Origin: Nocardia salmonicida NBRC 13393 | GTDB lineage: Bacteria; Actinomycetota; Actinomycetes; Mycobacteriales; Mycobacteriaceae | Assembly: GCF_001613085.1 (NCBI RefSeq) | Contig: NZ_BDBR01000010.1 | Span: 186,001-250,000 of the forward strand | DNA length: 64,000 nucleotides | Direction: 5' to 3' | Shown here: positions 25,501 to 32,494 of the stretch, piece after piece | Position numbering within the stretch: the stretch's first letter is position 1 | How the letters are laid out: every line of letters begins with the position of its first letter | Notes under the pieces: generated by a model | What the model was told of the DNA's origin: nothing | What the model saw: only the letters and a program-made list of their open reading frames with translations | The model's database searches: none | Position numbers and translations under genes: made by a program

Positions 25501-27685
25501 CGACCAGCGTGCGGTCGGTGGGCAATTGACCTGTCGCACTGCGTTGTTCCTCGAGCAGACCCACCAGATTCGCTGTCGCGTTCTGATCGAGTCCGGCGGT
25601 GCGCACCAACTGCTCGAGTCTTACCGCGGGCTTGCTCTGCTCCGCGGACGACTTCGCCTTCCTCGGAGTGGCGATCTGCCCCTCGGCGGCGTCGTCGACG
25701 CTGGACGCTGCGGCACGCCCGGCCTTCTTCGAGCCCCGGGTCGTCTTGGTGGGTGCGGGAACTTCCGACGTGACGTCGGCCGGGGTCGGCGCAGCGCCGG
25801 AGCCCATGTTCGCCACGATCCGGGACAGCTCGTCGGCTGGGACCTGACCCGCCGTGCGCACGAATTCGCCCAGCGCGGCGCCCAATTCGGCCGGGCGACC
25901 CAAACCGTCACCGTGCCAGAACGGCAACCTGCCCGGCAGTCCGAACGCGGGCGACACCAGCACCCGATCGAAGGTGATCTCCTCGATCCGCCAACTGGTC
26001 GCGCCGAGCGCGAACACATCGCCCACGCGTGATTCGTAGACCATCTCCTCATCGAGTTCGCCCACCCGTGAAGCCTTTTCACCCACCATGAACACCGCGA
26101 ACATGCCACGGTCGGGGATCGCGCCGCCGGAGGTCACCGCCAGGCGCTGCGCACCGGGACGACCGGTGATGGTGCCCGCGTCGCGGTCCCACACCACGCG
26201 CGGCCGCAGTTCGGCGAACTCGTCGGACGGATAGCGCCCGGCCAACAGGTCGAGCACCGATTCGTAGGCCGAGCGCGGCAGGTTCGCGTAGCTGCCGGTG
26301 GAGCGGACGATATCGAACCAGCTGTCGACGTCGATCGGTTCGAGCGCGCAGGCCGCCACCGTCTGCTGGGCGAGGATGTCGAGTGGGTGCGCGGGGATCT
26401 GGAGCTTCTCGATCTCACCCGAGAGCATCCGCTGGGCGGCCACGGTGCAGTGGATGACATCGGTGCGGTGCTTGGGAAACAGCACGCCGCGCGAGATCTC
26501 ACCCACCTGGTGCCCGGCGCGGCCGACTCGCTGCAAGCCACTGGCCACCGACGGCGGCGCCTCGACCTGCACCACCAGGTCCACCGCGCCCATATCGATG
26601 CCGAGTTCGAGACTGCTGGTGGCCACCACGCAGCGCAGGCGACCGGTCTTGAGATCGTCCTCGATGATGGCGCGCTGTTCCTTGCTGACCGACCCGTGAT
26701 GCGCGCGCGCCAACAGGTGCTCGGCCCCGTGGATCACCTCGGTGGACGGCCCCAGCTGGGCGGGTGGCTTGTGCTCGGTGTCCACCGGCTCGCCGAGCCG
26801 GGCGGAGTAGGTCTCGTTGAGTCGCGCGGTCAATCGCTCGGAGAGCCGCCGGGAGTTGGCGAACACGATCGAGGACCGGTGCTCGAGCACCAGGTCGACG
26901 ATCGCCTCGTCGACATGCGGCCAGATCGAGCCCGGCTGATCGGAGTCGCCCCCCGGGTCGGTCATATCGGCCACCGGCACCCGCACCGACAGGTCGAAGG
27001 TCTTCGGCGCGGGCGGGCGCACGATGGTGATCGGCGCGTTGCCGACCAGGAACCGTCCGACCTCCTCGGGCGGGCGCACCGTCGCCGACAACCCGATCCG
27101 CTGCGCGGGCTTGTCGGTGAGCTGGTCGAGCCGGGCCAGCGACAGCGCCAGGTGAGCGCCGCGCTTGGACCCGGCGATGGCGTGCACTTCGTCGACGATC
27201 ACCGTGTCGACCTGGGCGAGCGTCTCGCGGGCCGCCGAGGTCAACAGCAAGAACAGCGACTCGGGAGTGGTGATGAGAATGTCCGGCGGCGTGCGCAGCA
27301 TGGCCCGGCGCTGGGCAGGCGGCGTGTCACCGGAGCGCACTCCCACCGAGATCTCCGGCGGGTCGAGTCCCAGCCGTTTCGCCGTCTGCGTCACGCCCAC
27401 CAGCGGCGCCCGCAGATTGCGCTCCACATCCACGGCCAGTGCCTTCAACGGCGAGACATAGAGCACCGACGTGCCACGGGATGCTCCCGGCTCGGGTGGG
27501 TCCCGGTGCGCCAGCTGGTCGATGGCCCACAAGAACGCCGACAAGGTCTTGCCCGATCCGGTCGGCGCGATCACCAGCGTGTTCTCCCCGGCGGCGATCG
27601 CGTCCCACGCGCCGAGCTGGGCCGACGTCGCGCCGGGGAAGGCGCCGTCGAACCACTGTGCCGTCGCGGGGGAGAACCGATCCAT
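22541..27685 (-). CDS. lhr: Large ATP-dependent helicase Lhr with three linker insertions
   Basis: 1714 residues; mycobacterial Lhr is near 1500. The N-terminal half has RecA-type helicase motifs: Walker A APTGSGKT at residues 40-47, IVDEVHAIAGSKRGAHL, GLSATVRP and LQRVGRAGHQ. A winged-helix/Lhr-core module and the long C-terminal Lhr domain follow. It unwinds 3'-tailed DNA:RNA or DNA duplexes in DNA repair. The extra length is mostly low-complexity: a Lys/Ala/Ser linker (nt about 25625-25800), a Glu/Ala/Gly linker (about 24455-24665) and a Lys/Asp/Pro linker (about 23465-23640). All keep frame, so they are expansions and not damage. The ATG at 27685 was chosen because the helicase core begins there; the frame is open to 28084. 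It forms an operon with nei2. Confidence 0.95.
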   Translation of the reverse strand: MDRFSPATAQWFDGAFPGATSAQLGAWDAIAAGENTLVIAPTGSGKTLSAFLWAIDQLAHRDPPEPGASRGTSVLYVSPLKALAVDVERNLRAPLVGVTQTAKRLGLDPPEISVGVRSGDTPPAQRRAMLRTPPDILITTPESLFLLLTSAARETLAQVDTVIVDEVHAIAGSKRGAHLALSLARLDQLTDKPAQRIGLSATVRPPEEVGRFLVGNAPITIVRPPAPKTFDLSVRVPVADMTDPGGDSDQPGSIWPHVDEAIVDLVLEHRSSIVFANSRRLSERLTARLNETYSARLGEPVDTEHKPPAQLGPSTEVIHGAEHLLARAHHGSVSKEQRAIIEDDLKTGRLRCVVATSSLELGIDMGAVDLVVQVEAPPSVASGLQRVGRAGHQVGEISRGVLFPKHRTDVIHCTVAAQRMLSGEIEKLQIPAHPLDILAQQTVAACALEPIDVDSWFDIVRSTGSYANLPRSAYESVLDLLAGRYPSDEFAELRPRVVWDRDAGTITGRPGAQRLAVTSGGAIPDRGMFAVFMVGEKASRVGELDEEMVYESRVGDVFALGATSWRIEEITFDRVLVSPAFGLPGRLPFWHGDGLGRPAELGAALGEFVRTAGQVPADELSRIVANMGSGAAPTPADVTSEVPAPTKTTRGSKKAGRAAASSVDDAAEGQIATPRKAKSSAEQSKPAVRLEQLVRTAGLDQNATANLVGLLEEQRSATGQLPTDRTLVVERFRDELGDWRLVLHSPYGTPVHAPWALAVGARLQEQFGIDAAPTASDDGIVVRLPDTTDQPPGAELFAFEPDEIDDIVTEQVGGSALFASRFRECAARALLLPRRDPGKRAPLWQQRQRSAQLLDVARKFPQFPILLETVRECLRDVYDLPALRDLLTKVARREIRLIEVETASPSPFAGALLFSYIGQFLYDGDSPLAERRAAALALDSSLLAELLGRVELRELLDPDVITLTEQELQRLTPERRARDAEGLADLLRLLGPLTPVEAAARCVPRPGTASAARHAEAMESRAPDDYRTHDLASESGELTTGPNGGALAAEPSDLAGTAAIAAPSDGVDRGLASGQDERDLVIDSDAPAWFAELRDSRRALEVSFAGRTWWVAVEDAARLRDALGVPLPIGVPAAFIEPVPDPLGDLVGRYARTHAPFTTAAVADRFGLGTAVAATSLHRLLAEKRVVEGEFTPGTAGGEWCDAQVLRRLRRRSLAAARHEVEPVSTAAFARFLPAWQHVGSGELRGVDGVATVVEQLAGVPIPASAWESLILPTRVRDYSPAMLDELMATGEVVWSGHGAITARDGWIALHLADQAPFTLPPADDIDPTDIQLSLLVALGANLEPWPPPGTDSKAPGPRAKAARGKSSDDKVVDLDAAEPASGNGQRPDPEHDAPMASGGATRLPPTLTGGGAYFFRQLSDAAGLLDDKAAGDALWQLVWAGYVSGDTFAPVRALLSGTARTTTAHRTPRRAPRGRAYLPRPSMPTRSGPPTLAGRWSILPGRVQDNTVRAHATADQLVERYGVLTRGSVQNEGISGGFQLMYRVLTEFEDRGRCRRGYFVDTLGGAQFSTTDTVDRLRSFDTDRDNTRAGVALALAACDPANPYGAALPWPKGDADGGHRPGRKAGAVVVLVGGELVLYSERGGKTLLSFTEDIGLRRAAAIALAGLVRDRRVDSLVIDKINGETVHGNLFVEVLIEAGFSMTPSGLRLRRQV

Positions 27686-27821
27686 GACACCAAGTGTGCA
27701 CCGACCCACCGACAACTTCGCCGGCCTCATGTACCCCCACCTGCGTGGATATGCCGATGACCGGGGCGGCCCGCAGACCGGGTTGTGACGTGGATCGCAT
27801 TCGTCGCTACCCTCGACTCTC

Positions 27822-28370
27822 GTGCAAACGGTGCTGAGAGTCGACCTTGTCGGCCATGGCCTTACCGAGGCGGTACGTAAGGCGCGTTTTCCTGTCGACG
27901 AACCCCTGGACGAGTCGGGGCGGGCCGCTGTGCGTGCCTGTGTACCGCTCGACGAAGCGTTGGTGCGGACAGGACCGGAGCGACGAGCTCGGGAGACGGC
28001 GGAGGAATTGGGCCTCGTCGGCGAACAGGACGTGCGATTACGCGATCTCGATGCGGGGTCGTGGCGCGGTAGTGAGATGGGCAAACTCGCACAGGATCAG
28101 TTGTTCGCGTGGCTGACCGATCCCGAATTCCGTGGGCACGGTGGCGAATCCGTCACCGATCTGGTCGATCGGGTGCGGTTCTGGTTGGCCGAGATCGCGT
28201 CGTCGGGGCAGAACACCGTGGCGGTGACGCATCCGGCCGTGGTGCGCGCGGCGCTGCTCGTGGTGCTCGACGCACCGGCGAAGTCGTTCTGGCGCATGGA
28301 TGTTCCGCCCGCGAGCATCACCCGGCTGCACTATCGCGGGAACTGGACCCTGCGACTCGGCAACGGATAA
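27822..28370 (+). CDS. Histidine phosphatase-like protein with altered RHG motif
   Basis: 182 residues of the phosphoglycerate mutase-like fold. The N-terminal motif reads VDLVGHGLTE where active members have RHG, so Arg is replaced by Gly (codon GGC). The nucleophile His remains, and a second catalytic His is seen in VAVTHPAVVRAAL. The general PGM/CobC shape is otherwise complete (RTGPERRARETAEELG, LDAGSWRG, GGESVTDLVDRV). Phosphatase activity may be weakened or the protein may bind rather than hydrolyse; this is inference. TACCCT at 27808-27813 is eight bases before the GTG. It is divergent from lhr and ends at an 18-base-pair hairpin. Confidence 0.8.
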   Translation: MQTVLRVDLVGHGLTEAVRKARFPVDEPLDESGRAAVRACVPLDEALVRTGPERRARETAEELGLVGEQDVRLRDLDAGSWRGSEMGKLAQDQLFAWLTDPEFRGHGGESVTDLVDRVRFWLAEIASSGQNTVAVTHPAVVRAALLVVLDAPAKSFWRMDVPPASITRLHYRGNWTLRLGNG

Positions 28371-28410
28371 CGAAGAAGGCCCCGGATTCGAAAATCCGGG
28401 GCCTTCTTCG
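28371..28410. terminator. Bidirectional hairpin between the phosphatase gene and the tRNA
   Basis: An 18-base-pair perfect stem (28371-28388 with 28393-28410) closes on a CGAA loop. It starts at the base after the phosphatase stop and directly abuts the 3' end of the minus-strand tRNA. Confidence 0.88.
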
Positions 28411-28487
28411 TAGTAGCGGGAACAGGATTTGAACCTGCGACCTCTGGGTTATGAGCCCAGCGAGCTACCGAGCTGCTCCATCCCGCG
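28411..28487 (-). tRNA. Initiator tRNA-fMet (anticodon CAT)
   Basis: Read on the minus strand it starts CGCGGGATGGAGCAGCTCGG and folds as a full cloverleaf with anticodon loop CTCATAA. Three consecutive G:C pairs in the anticodon stem (GGG/CCC) and an unpaired first position (C1 opposite U72) mark it as an initiator. The TpsiC loop is TTCAAAT. The 3' end reads A-CTA, so CCA is not encoded. The last three bases (28411-28413) are the place of CCA. Confidence 0.93.
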
Positions 28488-28559
28488 TTGCAAATACCAC
28501 TTTACACGGGGTGGGTCAGAAGGTGAAATCGCCTGGTGGGCGCAGTCGCGCCTGGCTGT

Positions 28560-30077
28560 TCAGCCGAAATGGATGCCCTGCGCGAGCGGGAGCTCGGTGG
28601 AGTAGTTGACGGTGTTGGTGGCCCGGCGCATGTAGGCCTTCCAGGAGTCCGAGCCCGATTCCCGGCCGCCGCCGGTGTGTTTCTCCCCGCCGAACGCGCC
28701 GCCGATCTCCGCACCCGATGTTCCGATATTGACATTGGCGATGCCGCAGTCGGATCCGGCCAGGAACTGTTCGGCCTCGCGCTGGTCGAGGGTGAAGATC
28801 GACGAGGAAAGTCCCTGTGTCACATCGTTGTTGAGTGCGATGGCCTCGTCGATGTCGTCGTAGGTCAGCACGTACAGAATCGGTGCGAAGGTCTCCTCGC
28901 GCACGAGCTCGGTCTGCGCGGGCATGCGAACAAGGGCGGGGCGCACGTAGTAGGCGTCGGGGCCGAGTACCTCGACTCGCTCACCGCCACAGATGATGTC
29001 GCCGCCTTCGGCCACCGCGCCGACCAGCGCCTGCTGCATCGCCGCGAAGGCACGCTCGTTGATCAGCGGCCCGACCAGCACTCCGTCGTCGAGTGGATTG
29101 CCCACGGGGAGTTGGCTGTACGCCGCGGCGAGCCGGTCGACCAGCTGGTCGGCGATCGAACGATGCACGATCAACCGCCGCAGACTCGTACACCGCTGGC
29201 CCGCCGTCCCGGCCGCCGAGAAGACGATGCCGCGTACCGCCAGCTCCAGATCGGCACTCGACGCCACGATCGCGGCATTGTTGCCCCCCAGTTCGAGCAG
29301 GCAGCGCCCGAACCGCCCGGCCACCCGCGGGGCGACGGTGGCGCCCATCCGCACCGAACCGGTCGCGCTCACCAAGGCGACCCGGGGATCGTCGACCAAC
29401 GCGGATCCGACCGTGGCGTCACCTTGGATCAGTTGGTGCACTTCGGGATCGGCGCCCACCTCGACCGCCGCGCGACGCAGCAGCGTGTGGCACGCCAACG
29501 CCGTCAACGGCGTGGTCTCCGAGGGCTTCCAGACCGCCGTGTCCCCGCACACCAGCGCGATCGCGGTATTCCAAGCCCACACCGCGACAGGGAAATTGAA
29601 CGCCGAGATCACCCCGACGACGCCGAGTGGATGCCACGTCTCCATGAGCCGGTGTCCGGGCCGCTCGGAAGGCATTGTGGCGCCGTAGAGTTGGCGCGAC
29701 AGCCCGATCGCGAACTCGCAGACGTCGATCATCTCCTGCACTTCGCCCAGTGCCTCGGGGCCGATCTTGCCCGCTTCCAGGGTCACCAGCTCGGCCAGCT
29801 CGTTCTGATTGGTCACCAGCAACTGGGCCAGCCTGCGCACCAACGCCGCCCGTACGGGCGCGGGAACCGTGCGCCACGCCTCGAATGCGGTGGCGGCGCG
29901 GCCGATCGCGGCATCGACGTCGTCGGGGGTGTCGGCGGTCAGGGGCAACAGGACACCGCCGGAGATCGGCGTGCGCGCGAGCAGCGGGCCGGGTTCCGGC
30001 ACGGCGGCGCCGAGGCCCTGCAGCAGCGCCCTGGCTCGCAGGGAGAGCTGCTCGGAGAAGTTCACGGTCTGCGTCAT
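28560..30077 (-). CDS. pcd: L-aminoadipate-semialdehyde (piperideine-6-carboxylate) dehydrogenase
   Basis: 505-residue aldehyde dehydrogenase. Visible are VISAFNFPVAVWAWN, WKPSETTPLTALA, SATGSVRMGATVAPRV, the general-base Glu in LELGGNNAAIV, the nucleophile Cys in AGTAGQRCTSLRRL, and the EETFAPILYV segment. Its position facing lrp and lat supports oxidation of the lysine-derived aminoadipate semialdehyde (or its cyclic imine P6C) to 2-aminoadipate, as proposed for Rv3293. The ATG at 30077, preceded by AAGGTGAG, was chosen over an open extension to 30176. It is divergent from lrp across 118 bases that must hold both promoters. Confidence 0.9.
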   Translation of the reverse strand: MTQTVNFSEQLSLRARALLQGLGAAVPEPGPLLARTPISGGVLLPLTADTPDDVDAAIGRAATAFEAWRTVPAPVRAALVRRLAQLLVTNQNELAELVTLEAGKIGPEALGEVQEMIDVCEFAIGLSRQLYGATMPSERPGHRLMETWHPLGVVGVISAFNFPVAVWAWNTAIALVCGDTAVWKPSETTPLTALACHTLLRRAAVEVGADPEVHQLIQGDATVGSALVDDPRVALVSATGSVRMGATVAPRVAGRFGRCLLELGGNNAAIVASSADLELAVRGIVFSAAGTAGQRCTSLRRLIVHRSIADQLVDRLAAAYSQLPVGNPLDDGVLVGPLINERAFAAMQQALVGAVAEGGDIICGGERVEVLGPDAYYVRPALVRMPAQTELVREETFAPILYVLTYDDIDEAIALNNDVTQGLSSSIFTLDQREAEQFLAGSDCGIANVNIGTSGAEIGGAFGGEKHTGGGRESGSDSWKAYMRRATNTVNYSTELPLAQGIHFG

Positions 30078-30183
30078 CGGTACTCTGCTCACCTTCTGCT
30101 GTTTGGTACGACTCACGGAATAGTTCGGGAGAATTCGGTGGGGAACGGTAAGAAGTTTTCCCCGCCCGAGCCCCACGCTGAGT

Positions 30184-30189
30184 TAGCCT
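30184..30189 (+). promoter_or_regulatory. Leaderless -10 box of lrp (TAGCCT)
   Basis: TAGCCT, six bases, then ATG at 30196. Confidence 0.6.
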
Positions 30190-30195
30190 TCGCTG

Positions 30196-30648
30196 ATGGC
30201 GGATACACCGGCTCGACCCCAGCTCGATGACATCGATCGACTATTGATCAAAGAACTGATGGCCGACGGTCGCGCTACATTGTCGAATCTGGCCGAGAAG
30301 GCCAGTCTCTCGGTCTCCGCGGTGCAATCGCGGGTGCGCAGGCTCGAAGCGCGCGGGGTGATTCGCGGGTACGCGGCGCAGGTGGACCCCGAAGCGCTCG
30401 GGCACTTGTTGTCGGCGTTCGTCGCGATCACTCCTCTCGACCCGTCCCAGCCCGATGACGCGCCCGCCTTGCTGCAGCACATCCCCGGCATCGAGGGGTG
30501 CCACTCGGTGGCGGGCGAGGAGAGCTACGTCCTACTGGTGCGGGTGGCCTCGCCTCGGCATCTGGAACATCTGCTGCAGGAGATCAGGGCCACAGCCAAC
30601 GTACACACCCGCAGCACCATCATCCTGCAGACATTCTATGACAGGTAG
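30196..30648 (+). CDS. lrp: Lrp/AsnC-family transcription regulator
   Basis: 150 residues. An N-terminal AsnC-type HTH lies at residues 10-60 (LDDIDRLLIKELMADGRATLSNLAEKAS, then SAVQSRVRRLEARGVIRGY). The ligand-binding RAM domain follows (IPGIEGCHSVAGEESYVLLVRVAS, then a TIILQTF strand). It probably senses lysine or another amino acid and controls lat and pcd. It sits 66 bases upstream of lat on the same strand and faces pcd; the Rv3291c homologue regulates this locus under starvation. The gap before lat carries three TTCCGTA repeats. Confidence 0.93.
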   Translation: MADTPARPQLDDIDRLLIKELMADGRATLSNLAEKASLSVSAVQSRVRRLEARGVIRGYAAQVDPEALGHLLSAFVAITPLDPSQPDDAPALLQHIPGIEGCHSVAGEESYVLLVRVASPRHLEHLLQEIRATANVHTRSTIILQTFYDR

Positions 30649-30653
30649 TCATC

Positions 30654-30691
30654 TTCCGTAATTTGATCCGTGATTCCGTAGAACTTCCGTA
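30654..30691 (+). promoter_or_regulatory. Three TTCCGTA direct repeats before lat
   Basis: TTCCGTA occurs at 30654-30660, 30674-30680 and 30685-30691 (steps of 20 and 11 bases) in an AT-rich stretch. It is just upstream of TATCGT (30702-30707), the likely lat -10. This is a candidate Lrp or activator array. Confidence 0.5.
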
Positions 30692-30714
30692 AATATTTGC
30701 GTATCGTCGGTTTC

Positions 30715-32052
30715 ATGACCATCGAACTGGAGCGCCCCGGCGCGGCGGTCATCCCCGCCAACCGGGTCCACGAAATCCTGTCCTCGCACATCCTCGCGGA
30801 CGGTTTCGAGCTTGTGCTCGACCTACACGAGTCGCACGGCCGAACGCTGGTCGACGAACGCGACGGCACCAGCTATCTCGACATGTTCGGCTTCTTCGCC
30901 TCCAACGCGCTCGGGATGAACCATCCCGCGCTGGCCGGCGACGAGAGCTTTCTCGCCGAACTGGCCACCGCCGCGCTGAACAAGCCGAGCAACTCCGATA
31001 TCTACACCGTCGAGATGGCCCGCTTCGTCGACACCTTCGCCCGAGTTCTCGGTGATCCGCGTTTACCGCATCTGTTCTTCGTCGACGGTGGTGCGCTCGC
31101 GGTCGAGAACGCGCTGAAAGTCGCTTTCGACTGGAAGAGTAGACACAACGAATTGCACGGCCGCGCAACGGATCTCGGTACAAAGGTGCTGCACCTGACC
31201 GGCGCCTTCCACGGGCGCAGCGGCTATACGTTGTCGCTCACCAATACTGACCCGGTCAAGACCGCGCGATTCCCGAAATTCGATTGGCCGCGAATCGACA
31301 CACCGCACACCTTCGCCGGGCCCGACATCGCCGCCCTCGAAGCGCACGCCATAGCCCAGGCCGAACAGGCCTTCGCCGACAACCCGCACGACATCGCCTG
31401 CTTCATCGCCGAGCCGATCCAGGGCGAAGGTGGTGACCGCCACCTGCGACCGGAATTCCTCGGCGCCATGCAGCAGCTGTGCCACGCCAACGACGCGCTG
31501 TTCATCCTCGACGAGGTGCAGACCGGTGTCGGCATGACCGGAACCACCTGGGCCTTCCAGCAATTGGACGTGCAGCCCGATGTGATCGCCTTCGGCAAGA
31601 AGACCCAGGTCTGCGGGATCATGGCAGGCGGGCGGGTCGACGAGGTGGCCGGCAATGTCTTCCAGGTGAGCTCACGGCTCAACTCCACCTGGGGCGGCAA
31701 CCTCACCGACATGGTGCGCACCCGGCGCATTCTCGAAGTGCTGGAGCGGGATCGGCTGATCGAGGGCGCGGGGCCGCTCGGTGCGTATCTGCTCGAGCTG
31801 CTCGGCAAGCTCGCCACCGCGCACCCGGACAAGGTCAGCGAGGCGCGGGGGCGTGGGCTGATGTGCGCGATCACCCTGGCGACGCCGCAGCTGCGTGATC
31901 GGGTGGTGAACGAGCTTCGTGACCGTGAACATGTGCTGCTGCTCGGCACAGGGGAGCGCAGCATCCGGTTCCGGCCGCCGTTGACCGTCACCGAGGACGA
32001 GCTGAGTCAGGCCGTCGGCGCCCTCGACGCGGTGCTCACGCGAGAACCCTGA
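30715..32052 (+). CDS. lat: L-lysine 6-transaminase
   Basis: Moves the epsilon-amino group of lysine to 2-oxoglutarate, giving 2-aminoadipate-6-semialdehyde. The 445-residue class III aminotransferase has FFASNALGMNHP, HLTGAFHGRSGYTLSLTN, EPIQGEGGDRHL, ILDEVQTGVGMTG and the PLP Lys in VIAFGKKTQVCGIMAG. It ends with the typical RSIRFRPPLTVTEDEL. The ATG at 30715 has TATCGT seven bases upstream and no ribosome site, so it may be leaderless; the frame is open six codons further upstream. It matches Rv3290c. No beta-lactam biosynthesis genes are nearby, so a catabolic or stress role is more likely than antibiotic supply. Confidence 0.94.
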   Translation: MTIELERPGAAVIPANRVHEILSSHILADGFELVLDLHESHGRTLVDERDGTSYLDMFGFFASNALGMNHPALAGDESFLAELATAALNKPSNSDIYTVEMARFVDTFARVLGDPRLPHLFFVDGGALAVENALKVAFDWKSRHNELHGRATDLGTKVLHLTGAFHGRSGYTLSLTNTDPVKTARFPKFDWPRIDTPHTFAGPDIAALEAHAIAQAEQAFADNPHDIACFIAEPIQGEGGDRHLRPEFLGAMQQLCHANDALFILDEVQTGVGMTGTTWAFQQLDVQPDVIAFGKKTQVCGIMAGGRVDEVAGNVFQVSSRLNSTWGGNLTDMVRTRRILEVLERDRLIEGAGPLGAYLLELLGKLATAHPDKVSEARGRGLMCAITLATPQLRDRVVNELRDREHVLLLGTGERSIRFRPPLTVTEDELSQAVGALDAVLTREP

Positions 32053-32059
32053 CGGTTGG

Positions 32060-32094
32060 CCGCGTGCCCGGAGACTGTTCCGCCGGGCACGCGG
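32060..32094. terminator. Bidirectional hairpin after lat
   Basis: CCGCGTGCCCGG (32060-32071) pairs perfectly with CCGGGCACGCGG (32083-32094). It lies between the convergent lat and GNAT-like genes. Confidence 0.8.
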
Positions 32095-32113
32095 TGCCAT
32101 GCGGTAGCGGCGA

Positions 32114-32458
32114 TCAGGTCTGCGGGACAGTCAATCCGAGTGCGCCCGCGACGAAGCGGTGGACCGAGGCCAGACCGGCGGTCAGTGCCTCGTCCTCGCC
32201 GGGGCGAGCCCAGCCGGTGACGGTGGCGGTGTCGTCGGGGCCCGGTGTCACGCCGATCTCGGCTACCAGTTCGGCCGTCGTCGGAACGCAGACCGCCCAG
32301 GAGAAATGGGATTCATCGGCCCACTGCGCCGACCGGGTGGCCACGTAGTCCGGATCGGTGATGCCGCCGTCGGCCAGCGCGGGCCGGTCGTCGATGCGCT
32401 CGTCGGCGCGAAGGGCGCGTAGATACCAGGACCCTGCGTTGATCTCGATCGGTTCCAC
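32114..32458 (-). CDS. Small GNAT-like protein, function unknown
   Basis: 114 residues from a GTG that lies six bases after TAGGCT. The opening EPIEINAGSWYLRALRADERIDDRPAL resembles the N-terminus of actinobacterial GNAT-annotated proteins, followed by FSWAVCVPTTAELVAEIGV, which fits the central strand. The protein ends before a normal acetyl-CoA loop (no R/Q-x-x-G-x-G/A), so acetyltransferase activity is doubtful. It could be a half-domain or a binding protein. It is in the region where mycobacteria carry rsbW-sigF, with which it has no similarity. Confidence 0.6.
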   Translation of the reverse strand: MEPIEINAGSWYLRALRADERIDDRPALADGGITDPDYVATRSAQWADESHFSWAVCVPTTAELVAEIGVTPGPDDTATVTGWARPGEDEALTAGLASVHRFVAGALGLTVPQT

Positions 32459-32464
32459 GCGAGC

Positions 32465-32470
32465 AGCCTA
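32465..32470 (-). promoter_or_regulatory. Leaderless -10 box of the GNAT-like gene (TAGGCT)
   Basis: On the minus strand TAGGCT, six bases, then GTG at 32458. Confidence 0.55.
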
Positions 32471-32494
32471 GTGGTGCCGTGCGCCGAGCCGGGG

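Noticed and set aside
26387..27760. A 457-codon plus-strand open frame inside lhr
   Set aside because: Antisense to the conserved helicase motifs of lhr; no family signal.
28560..32052. lat and pcd as part of a cephamycin-type beta-lactam cluster
   Set aside because: No synthetase, cyclase or expandase genes are nearby; lat-lrp-pcd is the ordinary mycobacterial lysine catabolism arrangement.
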